From the NCBI GenBank assembly GCA_012274175.1, contig JAAOZZ010000024.1, positions 1-19,343 of the forward strand: 19,343 nt of DNA, read 5' to 3'. Positions within the stretch are counted from its first letter, which is position 1, and each line of letters begins with the position of its first letter. A program made the translations under genes and the position numbers. The notes beneath the pieces are model-generated. The model was not told where the DNA came from. It made no database searches and saw only the letters and a program-made list of their open reading frames with translations. The DNA is from Betaproteobacteria bacterium (GTDB lineage: Bacteria; Pseudomonadota; Gammaproteobacteria; Burkholderiales; Usitatibacteraceae). Of the stretch, positions 1 to 6,679 are shown piece after piece.

Positions 1-132
1 CAGGCCCGCGGTCGAGACGAGCCATCCCTCGCGCGCCGCTTCTTCCATGAGCTTCCCCATCTCGGTCATCAGCCGCTCGCTGGGCTTCTGGCCGGCCTTC
101 TCGTCGATCCGGACCATCGAAAGGAATCGCAT
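1..132 (-). CDS. YCII-related (DGPF-type) protein, N-terminal part only
   Basis: The first 44 residues are visible; the gene runs off the left edge. The start MRFLSMVRIDE, followed by a Gln-rich Pro-Ser-Glu turn, a helix with EMGKLMEEA and then a Thr-Ala-Gly-Leu strand, is typical of YCII-related proteins, small ferredoxin-like-fold proteins of about 115-140 residues whose reaction is mostly unknown. The ATG at 132 has AGGAG seven bases upstream. It lies 29 bp downstream of the VOC gene on the same strand, and both genes have a similar CAGGAGAC leader, so they probably form one operon. YCII and VOC genes are often next to ECF sigma factor genes, so one may follow outside the window; that is inference. 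Confidence 0.8.
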   Translation of the reverse strand, partial: MRFLSMVRIDEKAGQKPSERLMTEMGKLMEEAAREGWLVSTAGL

Positions 133-161
133 TGTCAGTCTCCTGGGTTGGTGTGGAATTC

Positions 162-707
162 CTAGCCTTTCCGCGCTTTCCGGAGCGCGGCGATGTCGAG
201 CTTCTTCATCTTCATCATTGCGGCGAAGGCGCGCTCCGTGGCCTTCGATTTCGGGTCCTTGAACGCCTTCGCCATCCCGACCGGCGCGACCTGCCACGAG
301 ACGCCGAACTTGTCCTTGAGCCAGCCGCACGCCTGCGCGCGCTCGTCGCCGCCCGCGGTGAGCTTCTCCCAGTAGTAGTCGATCTCCGCTTGCGTGCGGC
401 ACAGCACCTGGAGCGACATCGCCTCGTTGAACTTGAAGAGCGGGCCGCCATTGAGCGCCGTGAAGGGAACGCCGTTCAGCATGAAATCGACGGTCAACAC
501 GGAGCCGGCGGGGCGGCCGTGTATCTCCTGCCCGACGGCCGGATAGCGGTTGATGGCCACGATCTTCGCCTTCTTGAAGACCGAGACGTAGTAGCGCGCG
601 GCCTCCTCGGCCCGGTCGTCGAACCAGAGGCACGGCGAGAGGGTGGCCATTGCGGCGGTGTGGCGGGCCGGCTTCTTGCGGGCAGGGGTCTTGCGTTTGG
701 TGGCCAT
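162..707 (-). CDS. VOC family protein (PhnB / 3-demethylubiquinone methyltransferase-like fold)
   Basis: 181 residues. After a basic N-terminal tail (MATKRKTPARKKPARH) comes a PhnB-type VOC domain: SPCLWFDD near residue 25, AARYYVSVFKKAKI, FTALNGGP near the middle, then YYWEKLTAGGDE, CGWLKDKFGVSWQV, and a C-terminal AFAAMMKMKKLDIAAL helix. Such proteins are usually annotated as glyoxalase-like or 3-demethylubiquinone-9 3-methyltransferase-like, but real activities are rarely known and no SAM-binding motif is present. The start at 707 was chosen because AGGAG sits seven bases before it; the reading frame stays open to 818, but that extension is low-complexity and lacks a ribosome site. It is probably co-transcribed with the downstream YCII gene. 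Confidence 0.85.
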   Translation of the reverse strand: MATKRKTPARKKPARHTAAMATLSPCLWFDDRAEEAARYYVSVFKKAKIVAINRYPAVGQEIHGRPAGSVLTVDFMLNGVPFTALNGGPLFKFNEAMSLQVLCRTQAEIDYYWEKLTAGGDERAQACGWLKDKFGVSWQVAPVGMAKAFKDPKSKATERAFAAMMKMKKLDIAALRKARKG

Positions 708-811
708 GACGGTCTCCTGGTGGGGTCCTTGCATTGAGGTCGAATGGCGGGGCGTCGTTTCGACATCGGGCGGCGGTCGAGTTGAATCCTCATCCCCGTC
801 CTCGAGCGGAC

Positions 812-892
812 TTTGCATTCGACTGATCCAGGGGCTCCCTTTAAGGATCCAGAGGCTCCCTTAGCGGATCCAGTGGCTCAGTCGAATGCAAA
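812..892. repeat. 81-bp palindromic unit with three internal 21-bp repeats
   Basis: Perfect 15-bp inverted repeats (TTTGCATTCGACTGA at 812-826 and its complement at 878-892) flank a core made of three direct repeats beginning GATCCAG at 825, 846 and 867, so the period is exactly 21 bp. The arms extend to 19 bp with one mismatch. The unit sits between the divergent VOC and DUF1330 genes. A 21-bp period equals two helical turns, which suits a multi-site operator; the terminal repeats also resemble a miniature inverted-repeat element. The dinucleotide AC lies on both sides, which is too short to prove a target duplication. Confidence 0.75.
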
Positions 893-986
893 ACGCCTTT
901 CAGGGCACCGTACCACGATGCTCGGAATCGACCGCAGCTTCCATGAGATAGTTCGCGGACCTGTTGTGACCTTCAAGGAGTCCCCG

Positions 987-1283
987 ATGGCAAAGGCGTA
1001 TTGGATTGCTTTCTACCGTTCGGTGCACGATCCGCAAAAGCTCGCTGCCTACGCGAAGCTGGCGGCCCCGGCCATCCTGGCGGCCGGCGGCAAGTTCCTC
1101 GCGCGCGGCACCGCGGCGCATGCGTACGAGGGCGGAGTCCTGCAGCGGACGGTTCTGGTCGAGTTCCCCAGCGTGGCCGATGCGGCCGCCTGCCACGACG
1201 GCCCCGCCTACCAGGAAGCCTTGCGCGCTCTCGGCGAGGGCTCCGTCGACCGGGACCTGCGCATCGTGGAAGCCGCCGAATAG
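987..1283 (+). CDS. DUF1330 domain protein
   Basis: 98 residues, the usual size for this family of small dimeric alpha/beta-barrel-like proteins. MAKAYWIAFYRSVHDP opens the domain, followed by AYAKLAAPAILAAGGKFLARG, VLVEFPSVADAAACHDGPAYQEAL and a terminal DLRIVEA strand, the characteristic order of DUF1330. The biochemical role is unknown. AAGGAG at 975-980 lies six bases before the ATG. The frame is open upstream to 813, but that part runs through the palindromic repeat and has no ribosome site. The aminotransferase gene starts 58 bp downstream on the same strand. Confidence 0.88.
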   Translation: MAKAYWIAFYRSVHDPQKLAAYAKLAAPAILAAGGKFLARGTAAHAYEGGVLQRTVLVEFPSVADAAACHDGPAYQEALRALGEGSVDRDLRIVEAAE

Positions 1284-1308
1284 CTTCCTTCGCGATGTCG
1301 AGCGCCGG

Positions 1309-1314
1309 TATCAT
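1309..1314 (+). promoter_or_regulatory. possible -10 element for the aminotransferase gene
   Basis: TATCAT matches the -10 consensus in five of six positions and lies 27 bases before the ATG at 1342, leaving room for the GGAG ribosome site at 1332-1335. No good -35 hexamer is visible at 17 bp, so the gene could equally be read from the DUF1330 transcript. Confidence 0.25.
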
Positions 1315-1341
1315 CGCGACGTCGCCCCCCCGGAGATAGCG

Positions 1342-2553
1342 ATGACCGTCCCCCGCGGCTGGCAGTTTTTCATGCATCCCGGCCCCACCAACATCCCGTA
1401 CCGGGTGTTGCAGGCGATGGCGCGCCCGTCCGTGGACTTCACGGGGCCGGAGTTCGTGGCCCTGCGCGACCGCTCGCTCGAGCGAATGAAGCCCATCCTC
1501 AAGACGAAGGAAGGTTTCGTCATCACCTACGCCGCCTCCGGCAACGGCGCCTGGGACGCGAGCATCGCGAATCTCTTCTCACCCGGCGACAAGGTCCTGG
1601 TGCCGCAGACCGGGTTCTTCGCGGATCGCTGGTCCAACACGGCGCGGGCCTATGGCCTGGAGGTCGAGGCGCTCCCCACGACGGAGCGGCGCCCCGTCGA
1701 TCCGGATACGGTCGGCCGGATCCTCGCCGCCGATACCCAGGGGCGGATCAAGGCCGTGATGCTGATCCAGAACGAGACCGCGACCGGCATGCGCCATCCC
1801 GTGGCCGAAGTGCGCGCGGTGATGAACCGCCTGGGTCACCCCGCGCTCTATCTCGTCGACACGATCTCGTCGCTCGCCTCGTACGACTTCCGCATGGATG
1901 AGTGGGGCGTGGACCTGGTGATCGGAGGCTCGCAGAAGGGCCTCATGCTGCCGCCGGGGATGGCCTTCACCGCGATCAACGGGCGCGCCTGGGAAGCGGC
2001 GCAGACGACCCGGAATACGCGCCGCTACTGGGACTGGCGCCCGATGGTCGAGAACGGCCGCCAGGTGGCCTTCTGCGGCACGCCTCCCATCGCGCACTTC
2101 TTCGGCCTCGAGGCTTCCCTCGACATGATCGAGGAGGAAGGGCTGGAGAACGTCTTCGCCCGCCATCGGCGCCTTGCGAACGCGACGCGCGCCTGCGTGC
2201 GCCACTGGGGGCAGGGAGGCGGCCTCGAGATCTACTCGCTGGATGCCGACGCCGCCTCGGATTCACTTACCGCCGTGTTGATGCCGGCCGGGCACGACGC
2301 CGACCGGGTCCGCACGATCGCCTCGGAACGTTACGGCGTCGCGTTGGGCCGGGGACTCACGACGCTGCAGGGACGCGTGTTCCGCATCGGCCACATGGGC
2401 GACTTGAACGAGCCCATGCTGCTGGGCGCGCTCGGTGCGATCGAGCTGGCGCTCGCCGATGCGGGCGTGCCGCACGCACGGGGAGGCGTCGACGCGGCGA
2501 TGGATGCGTTGCGCGCGGCCGCCGCTCCCCGCAAGGCCGCTGTCGCCGCATAA
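1342..2553 (+). CDS. class V aminotransferase, serine/alanine-glyoxylate type
   Basis: 403 residues, the normal length for PLP fold-type I class V enzymes. The N-terminus has the substrate-loop HPGPTNIPYRVLQAM; YAASGNGAWDASIANLF is the glycine-rich cofactor segment; YLVDTISSLAS carries the Asp that contacts the pyridine nitrogen; GGSQKGLMLPPG holds the Schiff-base lysine (Lys199); and VAFCGTPPIAHFFGL and FRIGHMGDLNEPMLLGAL belong to the C-terminal domain. The family moves amino groups from serine, alanine or related donors to glyoxylate in the cytosol. Serine-glyoxylate transaminase is the best guess; ureidoglycine-glyoxylate transaminase is possible, and no serine-cycle or purine genes are nearby to decide. 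GGAG lies six bases before the chosen ATG; the longer upstream frame is a shadow of DUF1330. Confidence 0.9.
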   Translation: MTVPRGWQFFMHPGPTNIPYRVLQAMARPSVDFTGPEFVALRDRSLERMKPILKTKEGFVITYAASGNGAWDASIANLFSPGDKVLVPQTGFFADRWSNTARAYGLEVEALPTTERRPVDPDTVGRILAADTQGRIKAVMLIQNETATGMRHPVAEVRAVMNRLGHPALYLVDTISSLASYDFRMDEWGVDLVIGGSQKGLMLPPGMAFTAINGRAWEAAQTTRNTRRYWDWRPMVENGRQVAFCGTPPIAHFFGLEASLDMIEEEGLENVFARHRRLANATRACVRHWGQGGGLEIYSLDADAASDSLTAVLMPAGHDADRVRTIASERYGVALGRGLTTLQGRVFRIGHMGDLNEPMLLGALGAIELALADAGVPHARGGVDAAMDALRAAAAPRKAAVAA

Positions 2554-2602
2554 CCGAGACCGCGCCTACCCGGCGGGAGGGCCCCGGAATCGACCGTGGA
2601 CT

Positions 2603-3532
2603 TCACCCGGCCGCCGCGGGAGTCGAGTGCCGGAACGCCGCGGCGACTATCATCCCGATGCCCACGACGAGCGCCACGAAGTGGAACAGCCCGCCCACGA
2701 AGGGCACGCGCACGAGGATCGCGAGCACGAGCATGGCGAGCACGGCGGCACCCACCCGCCACGCCGTGAGCGCGGCCATCTCGGGCTTCATGCGGTCGAG
2801 CAGCATCCCGCCCACGACCACCGAGAGCCACACGTAGCCCACGAGCAGCAGGGCGGCGTAGGCGATCAGGGCCAGCAAGCCGATCGGGATGCCGATGATG
2901 GTGATCATCAGCAGCACGGCCGCGATCGGGATGGATGTCAACGTGACGAGGCCGAGGAGCGGCGTGATCCAGGGACGCTCCCGCAGCTCCTGCGCCATGC
3001 GGCGCGAGGGGCCGGGCAGCGCCGCTGCGATGAGCGCGGCGAGCACCATGAGGCCCGCGCTCCAGATCCATCCATGGGCGAAGCGTTGGGCCGCCGTGCG
3101 TTCGCGCCAGTGCCAGCGGCTTGGAAGTTGCTGGACACCGCCCACCACTTGCGCGGCGGGATCGCGATGCAGCTCGTCGCCGCGAAACGTGAGCTTGCCC
3201 TGGATGCGTGCGTCGGGCCCCAGCTCGAGCGTTCCGGCGGCGACGGAAGCATTGCCCGTCACCGGCCCGTTGATCCGGACCTGGCCGCCGGCCGCGTGGA
3301 GGTTTCCCCTGATCGAGCCATTCACGGCGATCGTGCCGCCGGCCAGCGCCACGTTGCCGTCCACGGGCGCGCTCACGGTCACGTTTCCACCGGCCGCAAT
3401 CACCGGGCCCTGGGCGGGTTGCGAAATGTCCACGTTGCCGCCGATCCAGATCGTTCGGCCGGCGTTGTCCTCGGCAGCTGCGCTACCGGCCAGTGCCAGG
3501 CCGATCAACAGAAGGGCGATCCGATGTGTCAT
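2603..3532 (-). CDS. secreted/membrane bactofilin-like protein with C-terminal transmembrane helices
   Basis: 309 residues. A signal peptide (residues 1-20, cleavage after GSAAA) precedes a beta-solenoid-like region (about 28-118) of repeating short strands with Gly-Asn turns, such as AAGGNVTVSAPVDGNVALAGG, as in bactofilin-type polymer-forming domains. Four to five hydrophobic helices follow (about 155-172, 190-210, 212-245, 258-275, 283-300). The solenoid should lie on the periplasmic side, unlike classical cytosolic bactofilins. Similar proteins are annotated only as polymer-forming or hypothetical, so the function is unknown; a role in envelope organisation is inference. GGGAG lies six bases before the ATG at 3532. 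The gene converges on the aminotransferase gene with 49 bp between stops. Confidence 0.8.
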   Translation of the reverse strand: MTHRIALLLIGLALAGSAAAEDNAGRTIWIGGNVDISQPAQGPVIAAGGNVTVSAPVDGNVALAGGTIAVNGSIRGNLHAAGGQVRINGPVTGNASVAAGTLELGPDARIQGKLTFRGDELHRDPAAQVVGGVQQLPSRWHWRERTAAQRFAHGWIWSAGLMVLAALIAAALPGPSRRMAQELRERPWITPLLGLVTLTSIPIAAVLLMITIIGIPIGLLALIAYAALLLVGYVWLSVVVGGMLLDRMKPEMAALTAWRVGAAVLAMLVLAILVRVPFVGGLFHFVALVVGIGMIVAAAFRHSTPAAAG

Positions 3533-3668
3533 GGCAAGCTCCCGAGGAATGAACCCCCGGACTTTGCCCCGGGCCCGGCCCGCTTGCCAGCCTTACCCGA
3601 CGAGATACGGAAATGGTGGGATGAGTCGCAGGGGAGGGCGCGCGACACGCCTTGGCGGCACCGGGCGG

Positions 3669-4049
3669 CTATCCTGAGTGCTCCCCTTTCGCCACCTTGT
3701 GGGGCAGGTCCCAACCGAAGTACACCTCGGTCGCAACGAGCTTGCCGTCGCGCACGGTGTTCAGCTCGGTGTTGCGAAAGCGGTGGCCCGTGACCAGGCG
3801 TGCCTCGTAGGTGACAAAGGCCTGCTCGCCGTCCTCGACCAGGTGCACGATGTCGAACGCGGCGAAGTCCTTGCTGTGCGGCCAGCAGATGCGAAAGTAC
3901 GCGTCGCGATCGATCCCGTTGTCCATGGGGCTGGTGAAGCGATAGTCCTCGGCCACCAGCGCCTCGATGGCCTTCCGGTCCTTGGCTGCAAACGCCTCGA
4001 GGCAGGCGCGCACGACGTCGATCGGCCGCCGGCTGATGGTTCTGGGCAT
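3669..4049 (-). CDS. SnoaL-like / NTF2-fold protein
   Basis: 126 residues, typical for a single cone-shaped NTF2-like domain. VVRACLEAFAAKDRKAIEALVAEDYRFTSP is the classic helix-helix-strand opening, DRDAYFRICWP and VTYEARLVTGHRFRNTEL form the middle sheet, and GKLVATEVYFGWDLP ends the fold. Such domains act as small hydrolases, isomerases or binding proteins; the substrate cannot be read from the sequence. Two ATGs (4055 and 4049) are in frame. The Shine-Dalgarno AAGGAGG touches the first and lies six bases before the second, so 4049 is the likely start. The gene follows the terminator of the upstream operon and so should have its own promoter. Confidence 0.82.
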   Translation of the reverse strand: MPRTISRRPIDVVRACLEAFAAKDRKAIEALVAEDYRFTSPMDNGIDRDAYFRICWPHSKDFAAFDIVHLVEDGEQAFVTYEARLVTGHRFRNTELNTVRDGKLVATEVYFGWDLPHKVAKGEHSG

Positions 4050-4054
4050 GGCCA

Positions 4055-4070
4055 TCCTCCTTATGGAGGA
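4055..4070 (-). promoter_or_regulatory. Shine-Dalgarno inside a small hairpin, deciding the SnoaL-like start
   Basis: On the minus strand TCCTCC-ATAA-GGAGGA can fold into a six-base-pair stem whose 3' arm is the ribosome site of the SnoaL-like gene. The spacing rules out the ATG at 4055 and favours 4049. The stem could lower translation when folded; this is a prediction only. Confidence 0.45.
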
Positions 4071-4097
4071 GGGATGCGTCCCGTGAGGCGAAGTTCC
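4070..4097 (-). promoter_or_regulatory. possible sigma-E/ECF-type promoter for the SnoaL-like gene
   Basis: The minus strand has GGAACTT at 4097-4091 and, after 16 bases, TCCCT at 4074-4070. The -35 box is a perfect sigma-E match and is followed by CGCC, as in the candidate upstream of the BON-domain gene (13235-13262), with TCC at the same spacing. The -10 part lacks the final A, so the call is weak. Confidence 0.3.
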
Positions 4098-4110
4098 GTT
4101 GCAACCCTCC

Positions 4111-4142
4111 AAAACAAAAGGCCGGCGGGTTAGGCCGGCCTT
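4111..4142 (-). terminator. intrinsic terminator of the SRPBCC-MFS operon
   Basis: On the minus strand a perfect 9-bp GC-rich stem (AAGGCCGGC, loop CTAACCC, GCCGGCCTT) runs directly into a T-rich tail (TTTTGTTTT). This is a textbook rho-independent terminator. It lies 40 bases past the stop of the 22-codon ORF and just upstream of the SnoaL-like gene. Confidence 0.88.
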
Positions 4143-4147
4143 CTGAG

Positions 4148-4171
4148 TCCCTACGCGGTTGCGTGTAGGGA
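4148..4171 (-). repeat. second stem-loop before the terminator
   Basis: TCCCTAC and GTAGGGA form a perfect 7-bp stem around a 10-base loop, between the stop of the 22-codon ORF and the terminator. It could protect the 3' end of the transcript or form part of a small RNA released from the operon end. Confidence 0.5.
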
Positions 4172-4182
4172 GGATTCGCCGC

Positions 4183-4251
4183 TCAGGCGATCGTGGCCTT
4201 CGCTGCGTGATCCATCACCACTGCAACGGCGTCATTCAGGGGCTTTTTCAC
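4183..4251 (-). CDS. 22-residue small ORF with near-ideal Shine-Dalgarno
   Basis: A GTG start at 4251 opens a 22-codon frame, MKKPLNDAVAVVMDHAAKATIA, ending in TGA. It is supported by an exceptionally long ribosome site directly upstream, a position between the exporter gene (41 bp upstream) and a strong terminator, and GC-rich third positions like those of its neighbours. There is no transmembrane helix or signal peptide; a short amphipathic helix is plausible. I recognise no family. It could be a functional small protein, a precursor peptide, or a translated leader of a 3'-end RNA. An 11-codon frame from the ATG at 4267 overlaps it but has no ribosome site. Confidence 0.5.
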   Translation of the reverse strand: MKKPLNDAVAVVMDHAAKATIA

Positions 4252-4264
4252 GATCACCTCCTTT
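4252..4264 (-). promoter_or_regulatory. 13-base perfect Shine-Dalgarno of the 22-residue ORF
   Basis: AAAGGAGGTGATC is complementary over all 13 bases to the usual bacterial 16S rRNA 3' tail, and GGAGG ends five bases before the GTG start. No other ribosome site in the window matches this well. Confidence 0.7.
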
Positions 4265-4292
4265 CATGCGGTTGAAGATAGCGGCTATGTTA

Positions 4293-5687
4293 TCAAGTCC
4301 GCCGCCGTCCATCCAGTGTGATCCACGCGCAGGCTGCCGATAGCAGTGCGAGGCCCGCGCCCATGGCCATCACGAACCGGAAGCCGCCGATGAACGGGCC
4401 GGCGATGGCCCGCCCGCCGTGGAATGCGTGCGCCATGGCGAGCCCGAAGACCGCGACGGCGAGCAATCCCGCGGTCTCGGAAATCGCGTTGTTCACGCCG
4501 GACGCCACGCCGGAATGCTCGCGGCCGACGGAGCCCATGACCGTGGTCGTGAGCGGTGCCACGGTGAGCGCCAGGCCCAATCCCAACACCGTGAACGGCG
4601 CGAAGAAGCCGCTCCAGTAACCCGCACCGACTCCCGGCACGATGAAGAGCGCGAATCCCGCGGCGGCGATCGTGGGGCCGACAATGAGCAGCGGCCGCGC
4701 GCCGATGCGGTCGGCGAGCGCGCCGGCCCAGCGCGACAGCAGGAAGAGCAGCAACGCCGTGGGGATCATCGCGGCGCCCGCTTCGGTCGCGGTGAATCCC
4801 TGCAGCTGGATCAGGTTCATCGGCACGAAGAACAGGCAACCCGCGAGCGCCGCGTAAAGAAAGAGCGTGATCAGGTTCGCGCCGCAGAAGGCACCGGAGC
4901 GGAAGAGCGAGAGCGGCATCATCGGAGAGGCGCCGCGCCGCTCGACCACGACGAAGGCGCCGAGCAACGCCGCGCCGCCGGCGAGTGTCGCCGCGATGCG
5001 CGGATGGGCGAAGCCCAGCGACGACGACTCGATCAGGCCGTAGACGAGCGCGCCCAGCCCGGCCGTGGCGAGCGCGGCGCCGGCGAGATCGAGCCCGCGC
5101 TTCGCGGGATCGCGCGTCTCCGGCATGTAGCGCAGGGCGAGGAAGACCACGATCGCCGCGAACGGTGCGTTGATGAAGAAGATCGCGCGCCACGAGACGT
5201 GATCGATGAATGCGCCGCCCACCAGGGGTCCCACGACCATCGTGATCGACGTGAACGCAGACCACGTCCCGATCGCCTTGCCGCGCTCGTTGTCGGGAAA
5301 CGTCGCGCTGATGATGGCGAGGCTGCCCGGCACCATGAGCGCGGCCCCGATGCCCTGCAGCCCGCGGAACGCGATGAGCGCGTGCATGGTCGGGGCGAGC
5401 CCGCAGGCGACGGAGCCGGCCGTGAATACGACCACACCGGTCACGAAGACGCGCTTGCGCCCGAGCCGGTCGCCCATGGCGCCGCCCGTGAGCATGAGCG
5501 CGGCGAGGAAGAGGGTGTATGCCTCGACGACCCACTGCACCTCGGTGATCGTGGCGCCCATCGTCGTCTGCAGCACCGGCAGCGCGATGTTCACGACGGT
5601 GCCGTCGATGAAGGCCATGCTCGAGCCGAGGATGGTCGCCGTGAGGATCCAGCGGCGGTTCCCGGGCGGGTTGGCGGAGCCCTTCAT
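4293..5687 (-). CDS. MFS drug exporter, DHA2 (EmrB/QacA) type, 14 TM
   Basis: 464 residues, nearly all in hydrophobic helices, consistent with the 14-TM DHA2 family of proton-driven drug exporters in the inner membrane. [13 protein letters not shown] (25-37) is the TM1 motif with its conserved Asp28, [14 protein letters not shown] (68-81) is motif A, and [23 protein letters not shown] (about 151-173) is the antiporter motif C region. QacA/EmrB-like members export lipophilic drugs, dyes or metabolites; the substrate here is unknown. The ATG lies 12 bp after the SRPBCC stop with no strong ribosome site, which suggests translational coupling. The TGA at 4295 is followed by the 22-codon ORF and the terminator. 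Confidence 0.92.
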   Translation of the reverse strand: MKGSANPPGNRRWILTATILGSSMAFIDGTVVNIALPVLQTTMGATITEVQWVVEAYTLFLAALMLTGGAMGDRLGRKRVFVTGVVVFTAGSVACGLAPTMHALIAFRGLQGIGAALMVPGSLAIISATFPDNERGKAIGTWSAFTSITMVVGPLVGGAFIDHVSWRAIFFINAPFAAIVVFLALRYMPETRDPAKRGLDLAGAALATAGLGALVYGLIESSSLGFAHPRIAATLAGGAALLGAFVVVERRGASPMMPLSLFRSGAFCGANLITLFLYAALAGCLFFVPMNLIQLQGFTATEAGAAMIPTALLLFLLSRWAGALADRIGARPLLIVGPTIAAAGFALFIVPGVGAGYWSGFFAPFTVLGLGLALTVAPLTTTVMGSVGREHSGVASGVNNAISETAGLLAVAVFGLAMAHAFHGGRAIAGPFIGGFRFVMAMGAGLALLSAACAWITLDGRRRT

Positions 5688-5699
5688 GGGCGACCCGGC

Positions 5700-6146
5700 T
5701 CAACCCTGGTCCGGAATCTCCGGCTCCACCAGCAGCTTCAGGAGCTCCAGCGATTCGCCCCACCCGAGGTAGCACGCCTCGGCAGGAATCGCGTCCGGCA
5801 CGCCTTCCTGCACGACGTTAAGCTCCGTGCCCACCATCACCTTCCTGAGCTCGATGGTGGTCGTCATCGTGCCGGGCGGGCCGCCGTCGAAGACGTCCGT
5901 GTGGCGGATGCGCTGGTTCGGGACGAGCTCCAGGTATTCCCCGCCGAACGCATGGATCGAGCCCGTCGTGAAGTTCGTGAACGACATCTTGTACTTGCCG
6001 CCCGCGCGCGCGTCCATCGAATGGACCTTGGCGGTGAAGCCGTGCGGGGGCAGCCATTTCACCAACGCCTCGGGGTCGAGGAACGCCTTGTAGAGGCGCG
6101 CGGGGGTGGTCTTGAAGACGCGGTGCAGGCGGATCGTGCTGGGCAT
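5700..6146 (-). CDS. SRPBCC (AHSA1/START-like) domain protein
   Basis: 148 residues forming one helix-grip domain. STIRLHRVFKTTPARLYKAFLDPEALVKWLPP is the diagnostic AHSA1-type opening, followed by GGKYKMSFTN, GGEYLELVPNQRIRHTD, TTTIELRK and a C-terminal LGWGESLELLKLLVEPEIP helix that closes the ligand cavity. Such cytosolic proteins bind hydrophobic ligands or act in stress responses; the ligand is not evident. AAAGGAA sits about six bases before the ATG at 6146. It is the first gene of an apparent operon with the DHA2 exporter, so a ligand-sensing or detoxification role linked to export is a reasonable inference. The 80 bp upstream contain CTATCC, at best a poor -10. Confidence 0.88.
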   Translation of the reverse strand: MPSTIRLHRVFKTTPARLYKAFLDPEALVKWLPPHGFTAKVHSMDARAGGKYKMSFTNFTTGSIHAFGGEYLELVPNQRIRHTDVFDGGPPGTMTTTIELRKVMVGTELNVVQEGVPDAIPAEACYLGWGESLELLKLLVEPEIPDQG

Positions 6147-6226
6147 GGTCGGTTCCTTTCGGATTGAGGATAGCGGGTTCCTGTCCAGTAGACGAATGGC
6201 GGGACCGGAATTCGACAACCTGGCGC

Positions 6227-6679
6227 TCAAATCCGCCCATCGAACCGGAACGCCTCCGGATAGCGGACCATCACTTTTCGAGTATCCGGATGCCCGGGAT
6301 TGAGCATCAGGGAGTACTCCTGGGGGATGAGGACCGACGGCACGAGCAGGGCCACGGACCTGCCGCCCAGCTGCCATGCGGAACCGAGATCCTGCGTCGA
6401 GGCGCGCGGCTCCTCGCTGCGCCAGTCCGAGGGCAGGTCGGCGGGCGAGAGGCGAACGACCAGCGCATCGGGAACGTCGATCTCGAAGGTGACGAAGGAA
6501 ATGCGGCGTTCGGCTCCGGCGAAGTGCGCCAACGCCTCGAGGGCGGCGAGCGCCCGCGTCCGGGCCGCGTAGACCATCGGCACGCCGGGCCTGTTCCATC
6601 GGCCCCCGTACTCGCGTGCGCCGTCGCCGGAAAAGGCGGTGAGAACGTGCCTCTCCTTGACGATGCGGAACGCCTGCAT
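6227..6679 (-). CDS. RES-domain toxin of a toxin-antitoxin pair
   Basis: 150 residues, a full RES domain. FSGDGAREYGGRWNRPGVPMVYAA carries the conserved Arg27, ALAALEALAHF the Glu48, and LLVPSVLIPQEYSLMLNP the Ser115, the three residues that name the family. Characterised RES toxins act on NAD+ (phosphorolysis or hydrolysis) or ADP-ribosylate phosphoribosyl pyrophosphate synthetase in the cytosol, stopping growth. The ATG overlaps the antitoxin stop by one base (TGATG), so translation is coupled and there is no separate promoter. All key residues are intact, so the toxin looks functional. It lies second after the antitoxin, the usual order. Confidence 0.92.
   Translation of the reverse strand: MQAFRIVKERHVLTAFSGDGAREYGGRWNRPGVPMVYAARTRALAALEALAHFAGAERRISFVTFEIDVPDALVVRLSPADLPSDWRSEEPRASTQDLGSAWQLGGRSVALLVPSVLIPQEYSLMLNPGHPDTRKVMVRYPEAFRFDGRI

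Noticed and set aside
708..818. Longer start for the VOC gene at 818
   Set aside because: The extra 37 residues are low-complexity, start inside the palindromic unit and lack a Shine-Dalgarno, unlike the ATG at 707.
813..986. In-frame N-terminal extension of the DUF1330 gene with heptad-like DPxAPxx repeats
   Set aside because: The heptads come from the 21-bp DNA repeats; there is no ribosome site, and the DUF1330 domain begins exactly at the ATG at 987 with AAGGAG upstream.
4252..4264. Fragment of a 16S rRNA 3' end (GATCACCTCCTTT on the plus strand)
   Set aside because: The match stops at 13 bases and the surrounding sequence is not rRNA; a strong Shine-Dalgarno on the other strand explains it.
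4419..6167. 582-codon plus-strand open frame
   Set aside because: It lies antisense to the exporter and SRPBCC genes, is rich in Arg/Glu/His/Ala typical of GC-rich shadow frames, and has no family motif.
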